DNA of 64,000 bases, from assembly GCF_012277075.1 (NCBI RefSeq), contig NZ_JAAXMT010000005.1, forward strand, positions 310,001 to 374,000, written 5' to 3'. The notes below the pieces were generated by a model. It was not told the DNA's origin. It did not search any database and was given only the letters and a program-made list of their open reading frames with translations. Source of the stretch: Streptococcus alactolyticus. GTDB lineage: Bacteria; Bacillota; Bacilli; Lactobacillales; Streptococcaceae. Positions 60,611 to 64,000 of this stretch are shown piece after piece. Both the position numbers and the translations under genes were made by a program. The number at the start of each line of letters is the position of its first letter. Within the stretch, counting starts at the first letter, position 1.

Positions 60611-62143
60611 CTACATCAGTAAGGATCTTATTTTGCCGATATCTGGCTCATTGACCACAAGGAAAATGGTATCTCCAGCATTTAAGCGCGTGCTTCCTGA
60701 CACAACTTCAGAATGTTGGTCACTAACTTGCATAGTAATCAGCACATTTTTAGGAAGAACCAAATCTCTGACATACTTGCCAGCAATTTTATCTGAAACG
60801 GTCAAAGACACCAACGTTGGCTCAATGACTTCTCTATCCTCTAAAATCGGTAATTTAGCTAACAAAGCTTCGTAGATAGGTTCCCCTTTCATGACATCCA
60901 TGACGATATAAGCCACAATGCTCACCACAGCAATTGGCATGAGTTGACGAAAATCACCAACCATTTCAGTCACCAACACCATGGCTGTCAGCGGAGCTTT
61001 GGAAATGGCTCCAAAATAACCTGACATTCCCATCACAAGAAATAAAACGAGGTATTTGTCCGCATAAAGTCCCAAGCCTTGACCAACCAGACCAAAACCA
61101 AATCCTAAAATAGCACCCAAGGTTAAGACTGGTAAGAAAATACCACCTGGCAAGCCGCTAGAATAACTAAAAGTACTCCACACAAAGCGAATGACAAAAT
61201 AAAGACAGACAGCGGTCAAGGTCAAGTGACTACTTGGCAAAGACGTGATTAAACCATTTCCCCCACCCAGCAATTGTGGGTAGAAATAACCGATAGGAAT
61301 AATGAGAAAGACCGCAAAAACACTGTAAAAAGCACTTGGAATTGGAATGAATTTGGCTAAATAACGGTAGAACAAATCGCCATTTAGAGTGACTTTTTCA
61401 TAAACATAACCCAAAACACCTAAGATAATTCCTAGCAATAAAATCAGCCAATAATAACGCAAGGGCAAGACAGGCAAGCGGTCTGACATATAAAGCACAG
61501 GCTTCAAGCCAAAGAAATTCATGGAAATAAAGTTAGCAGCTAGGCTGGCAACCAAGGCACTAATCCAAATACAGCGCGAAAATTGATGGTAAACTTCTTC
61601 TACAACAAACATCAATCCAGCCACGGGGGCATTGAAAGCAGCAGACAAACCAGCTGCCGCACCACTAGCAATCAAGACACGTTCTTCTAGACGCCCAGCC
61701 TTAAAATACCGCCCGATACCTTTTCCTGCCATAGCACCAAGCTGAATACTAGGTCCTTCACGCCCAAGCAAAAATCCCATTGAAATGGCTAGTACACCTC
61801 CAAAGAATTTTTTCCAAAGAACAGACCACCAGTTAGGGTGCAACAAACCTTTCAATTCAGCTTCAACGTGTTGAACCCCTGAACCTTTAATATTGGGGTC
61901 AGATTGGATGAAAAAGCCAATAATGGTTACAACAACCAGACTTAATCCAAATAAGATCAGCAACAAACTAGGCTGCTGGTGGGACAATTCGTAAAGGTGT
62001 ACCACTTTTTTCAAACTGAGCTCAATTAAAAGGCGAAAAACACTGGCAATAGTCCCTGCCACACAGCCAACCAATAAGCCCCGCCATACAAAACTAAGAA
62101 TGGACGATAGCGAAAATTGATACTCCTTATGATAACGATCCAT
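60611..62143 (-). CDS. ClC-type chloride channel/antiporter with TrkA-C domain
   Basis: A 510-residue membrane protein of the ClC family: LLGREGPSIQLGA (GREGP), PNIKGSGVQ (GSGxP variant with Gln in place of Pro), GLPGGIFLPVLTLGA (GxFxP) and a C-terminal regulatory TrkA-C domain (GKYVRDLVLPKNVLITMQV, STRLNAGDTIFLV). The start MDRYHKEY at 62143 follows AAAAGGAG; an upstream frame to 62269 is unlikely. It may act as a chloride or fluoride/proton antiporter; ion choice is unproven. Confidence 0.92.
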   Translation of the reverse strand: MDRYHKEYQFSLSSILSFVWRGLLVGCVAGTIASVFRLLIELSLKKVVHLYELSHQQPSLLLILFGLSLVVVTIIGFFIQSDPNIKGSGVQHVEAELKGLLHPNWWSVLWKKFFGGVLAISMGFLLGREGPSIQLGAMAGKGIGRYFKAGRLEERVLIASGAAAGLSAAFNAPVAGLMFVVEEVYHQFSRCIWISALVASLAANFISMNFFGLKPVLYMSDRLPVLPLRYYWLILLLGIILGVLGYVYEKVTLNGDLFYRYLAKFIPIPSAFYSVFAVFLIIPIGYFYPQLLGGGNGLITSLPSSHLTLTAVCLYFVIRFVWSTFSYSSGLPGGIFLPVLTLGAILGFGFGLVGQGLGLYADKYLVLFLVMGMSGYFGAISKAPLTAMVLVTEMVGDFRQLMPIAVVSIVAYIVMDVMKGEPIYEALLAKLPILEDREVIEPTLVSLTVSDKIAGKYVRDLVLPKNVLITMQVSDQHSEVVSGSTRLNAGDTIFLVVNEPDIGKIRSLLM

Positions 62144-62242
62144 ACTAAACTCCTTTTCATGAAACAGTGTTTTCATACTTTTCCAATAGATTTCATACGC
62201 TGCTATTATACCATAAAACTTCTGCGGTATTTCGAGGGAATC

Positions 62243-62270
62243 AAAAAAATTGAAGGGAAATCCCTTCAAT
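62243..62270 (-). terminator. Terminator after potD
   Basis: A 10-base stem (ATTGAAGGGA-type, 62250-62270) followed by seven T on the minus strand, 9 bases past the potD stop. Confidence 0.92.
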
Positions 62271-62278
62271 CTGTCTGT

Positions 62279-63352
62279 TTACTTGCGGTACATTTTAAAT
62301 TGTAAGTACAAGTCGTTGTAAATGCCTAGCCATTTTTGACCGAGGTTGTCATAAACTTGCAAGTGTGAAATGGTGTCTTCTGATGGATAGAAAGCCTTGT
62401 CATTTTTCACACTGTCAGGCAAAAGAGCCTTCGCGGCATTATTAGGCGTCGAATAACCAATGTACTCCGCATTTTGAGCAGCATTTTCAGGTCTTAACAT
62501 GAAGTTGATAAAGGCATAAGCTTCGTCAATGTGCTTGGCTGTCTTTGGAATGACAAGGTTATCAAACCATAAGTTCGAGCCTTCGCTTGGCAAGACATAA
62601 TGCAGGTGTTCATTCGAATCAAGCATTTCACTGGCTTCCCCTGAGAAAGTCACCCCAATGGCGGCATCGCCATTAATCATGTAGCCCTTCATCTCATCTC
62701 CCACAATCGCCTTGACATTGGGTGTCAGCGCAGCTAATTTTTGCGAAGCTGCCTCCAATTCAGGCAATGATTTGGTGTTCAAGCTATAACCCAAAGCACC
62801 AAGTCCAATTCCCATCACCTCGCGCGCTCCATCAACCAGCATAATATCGTTAGCATATTCAGGATTCCAAAGGTCTGTCCAATGTTCAGGTGGATTATCT
62901 ACCATGGTATCATTGTAAACAATCCCTAGCGTTCCCCAAAAATAGGGAATGGAATAATCGTTATTTTTGTCAAAACCAAGATTGAGAAATTCCTTGCCGA
63001 TATTATCCAAGCCAACAATCTTTGATTTGTCCAGCTTGTTGAGCAGGTTTTCTTTTTTCAATTTGTCAATCATGTAATCAGAAGGCACGGCAATGTCATA
63101 AGTTGTTCCGCCCTGCTTGATTTTTGTGTACATGGATTCATTGGAATCAAAGGTTTCGTATTGGATTTCGATACCTGTTTCTTTGGTGAATTTGGTAATC
63201 AACTCAGGGTCAATGTAATCCCCCCAGTTATAGATAACCAGCTTGTCTGATTGACTGGTTGAGCTAGTACTTCTTTTCATGTAAATCGAAGCCCCAAACA
63301 AAACACCCGTAATCACGAGCACTCCCACGATAAACGAGTATAATCTACGCAT
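62279..63352 (-). CDS. potD: Spermidine/putrescine ABC transporter, substrate-binding protein
   Basis: A 357-residue extracellular binding protein with an N-terminal hydrophobic signal/anchor (YSFIVGVLVITGVLFGASIY) and no lipobox Cys. The family motifs VIYNWGDYIDPELI, YDIAVPSDYMIDKL and MLRPENAAQNAEYIGYSTPN are present. It overlaps potC by 8 bases and ends the pot operon. Confidence 0.95.
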   Translation of the reverse strand: MRRLYSFIVGVLVITGVLFGASIYMKRSTSSTSQSDKLVIYNWGDYIDPELITKFTKETGIEIQYETFDSNESMYTKIKQGGTTYDIAVPSDYMIDKLKKENLLNKLDKSKIVGLDNIGKEFLNLGFDKNNDYSIPYFWGTLGIVYNDTMVDNPPEHWTDLWNPEYANDIMLVDGAREVMGIGLGALGYSLNTKSLPELEAASQKLAALTPNVKAIVGDEMKGYMINGDAAIGVTFSGEASEMLDSNEHLHYVLPSEGSNLWFDNLVIPKTAKHIDEAYAFINFMLRPENAAQNAEYIGYSTPNNAAKALLPDSVKNDKAFYPSEDTISHLQVYDNLGQKWLGIYNDLYLQFKMYRK

Positions 63353-64000
63353 CTTTTTCCTCCTTATCTTGAGAAATAAAGTAATACCCTATAACAAGCA
63401 AGATACTAAAGAGAAAGACGACGGTTGATAGGGCATTGATTTCCAGAGAAATCCCACGGCGAGCCCGTGAATAAATCTCAACAGAAAGAGTTGAAAAACC
63501 ATTTCCTGTCACAAAGAACGTCACCGCAAAATCATCAAGGGAATACGTAAACGCCATGAAGAAACCTGAAATAATCGCAGGTGTCAAATAAGGCAACATG
63601 ACTTCTCGCAACATTTGCCAAGGCGTTGCCCCCAAATCATAAGCGGCATTAATCATGTCTGCATTCATTTCCTGCAAGCGTGGCAAAACCATCAGCACCA
63701 CGATGGGAATAGAAAAGGCGATATGGCTCAGTAAAACCGTCATAAAGCCAAGATTGAAATGCAAAAGACTAGCCAGACGGGTAAAGAGAATCAAAAAACT
63801 TGCCCCAATCATGACGTCTGGTGCCACCATCAAAATGTTATTCAATGATAACAAGGCTTGCTGGTGTTTGCGGCGGGCTTGGTAAATAAAAATCGCACCA
63901 AATGTTCCAATTGCTGTCGCCAAAATAGAACTGAGAAAGGCTAAGAAAAAGGTTTGCACGAGAATTAACATCAAGCGGCTATCTGCAAACATGGTGCGGT
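63345..64000 (-). CDS. potC: Spermidine/putrescine ABC transporter permease (partial at window edge)
   Basis: A PotC-type permease running off the right end; about 218 C-terminal residues are visible, with five membrane segments and the ABC-binding EAA loop at NAAYDLGATPWQMLREVMLP. The frame stays open to position 64000 (…RTMFADSRLMLIL), so the true start, likely about 35-40 residues earlier, lies outside the window. Confidence 0.93.
   Translation of the reverse strand, partial: RTMFADSRLMLILVQTFFLAFLSSILATAIGTFGAIFIYQARRKHQQALLSLNNILMVAPDVMIGASFLILFTRLASLLHFNLGFMTVLLSHIAFSIPIVVLMVLPRLQEMNADMINAAYDLGATPWQMLREVMLPYLTPAIISGFFMAFTYSLDDFAVTFFVTGNGFSTLSVEIYSRARRGISLEINALSTVVFLFSILLVIGYYFISQDKEEKDA

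Overview
The window looks like a low-GC streptococcal chromosome. The gyrA-srtA pair with a divergent ldh and an adjacent H2O-forming NADH oxidase, the pneumococcal-type cel locus, a GBS Bsp-like repeat protein and a trehalose operon all fit Streptococcus, and I infer the S. bovis/S. equinus complex (species not resolved). Pseudogenes and insertion sequences are abundant. Pieces of a lox-containing mate-pair linker at 24.8 and 25.4 kb, together with several single-base homopolymer frameshifts, suggest an uncorrected 454-type assembly, so some 'broken' genes may be sequencing errors.

Layout. 0-1 kb: edge of an accessory element (excisionase-like protein, XRE repressor). 1.1-14.4 kb: an unusual redox island. 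It holds an etfA remnant, a damaged second ldh with a mutated catalytic His, class Ib ribonucleotide reductase genes (a normal nrdF, a thiol peroxidase, a second nrdF lacking two metal ligands, nrdE, and a nrdI fused to a TehB/DUF1971 domain), two FLP/FNR-type regulators with Cys pairs, a small Ric-like protein, a heavy-metal-associated (HMA) chaperone and a P1B ATPase with a CPG motif. Paired NrdR-like boxes and FNR-like palindromes sit in its promoters; two of the palindromes are centred 41.5 bp upstream of the predicted start. An ISL3 element has landed in the flpA/downstream-gene terminator. 14.5-24.3 kb: uracil-DNA glycosylase pseudogene, ABC-F ATPase, vitamin B6 salvage (ECF S component, pyridoxine kinase, MocR regulator) and the trehalose operon (treC, treP, treR). 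24.3-25.6 kb: a deleted IS3-family element carrying the linker artefacts.

25.6-29.7 kb: dapA-asd (lysine/diaminopimelate pathway) and phosphoglucomutase. 29.7-35.3 kb: a decayed stretch (DUF1002 protein, DHA2 transporter and its LysR regulator, all carrying in-frame stops; an IS5-family insertion; an IS982 relic). 35.3-41.4 kb: core genes srtA, gyrA, ldh, nox. 41.5-44.4 kb: broken Bsp-repeat/C39-peptidase protein.

44.5-56 kb: beta-glucoside/cellobiose use. Two 6-phospho-beta-glucosidases flank the PTS genes celB-celR-celC-orf-celD, with an SGNH hydrolase, a HAD phosphatase, a SemiSWEET transporter, and three paralogous small membrane-anchored proteins. CcpA cre sites precede both glucosidases and celB, and a cluster of TTTCCGTA half-sites precedes celB. 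56-64 kb: UbiB-like kinase with a phasin-like partner, an AraC regulator, a deletion-fused licT/bglP relic, a ClC channel, and potD-potC (polyamine import), potC running off the window end.
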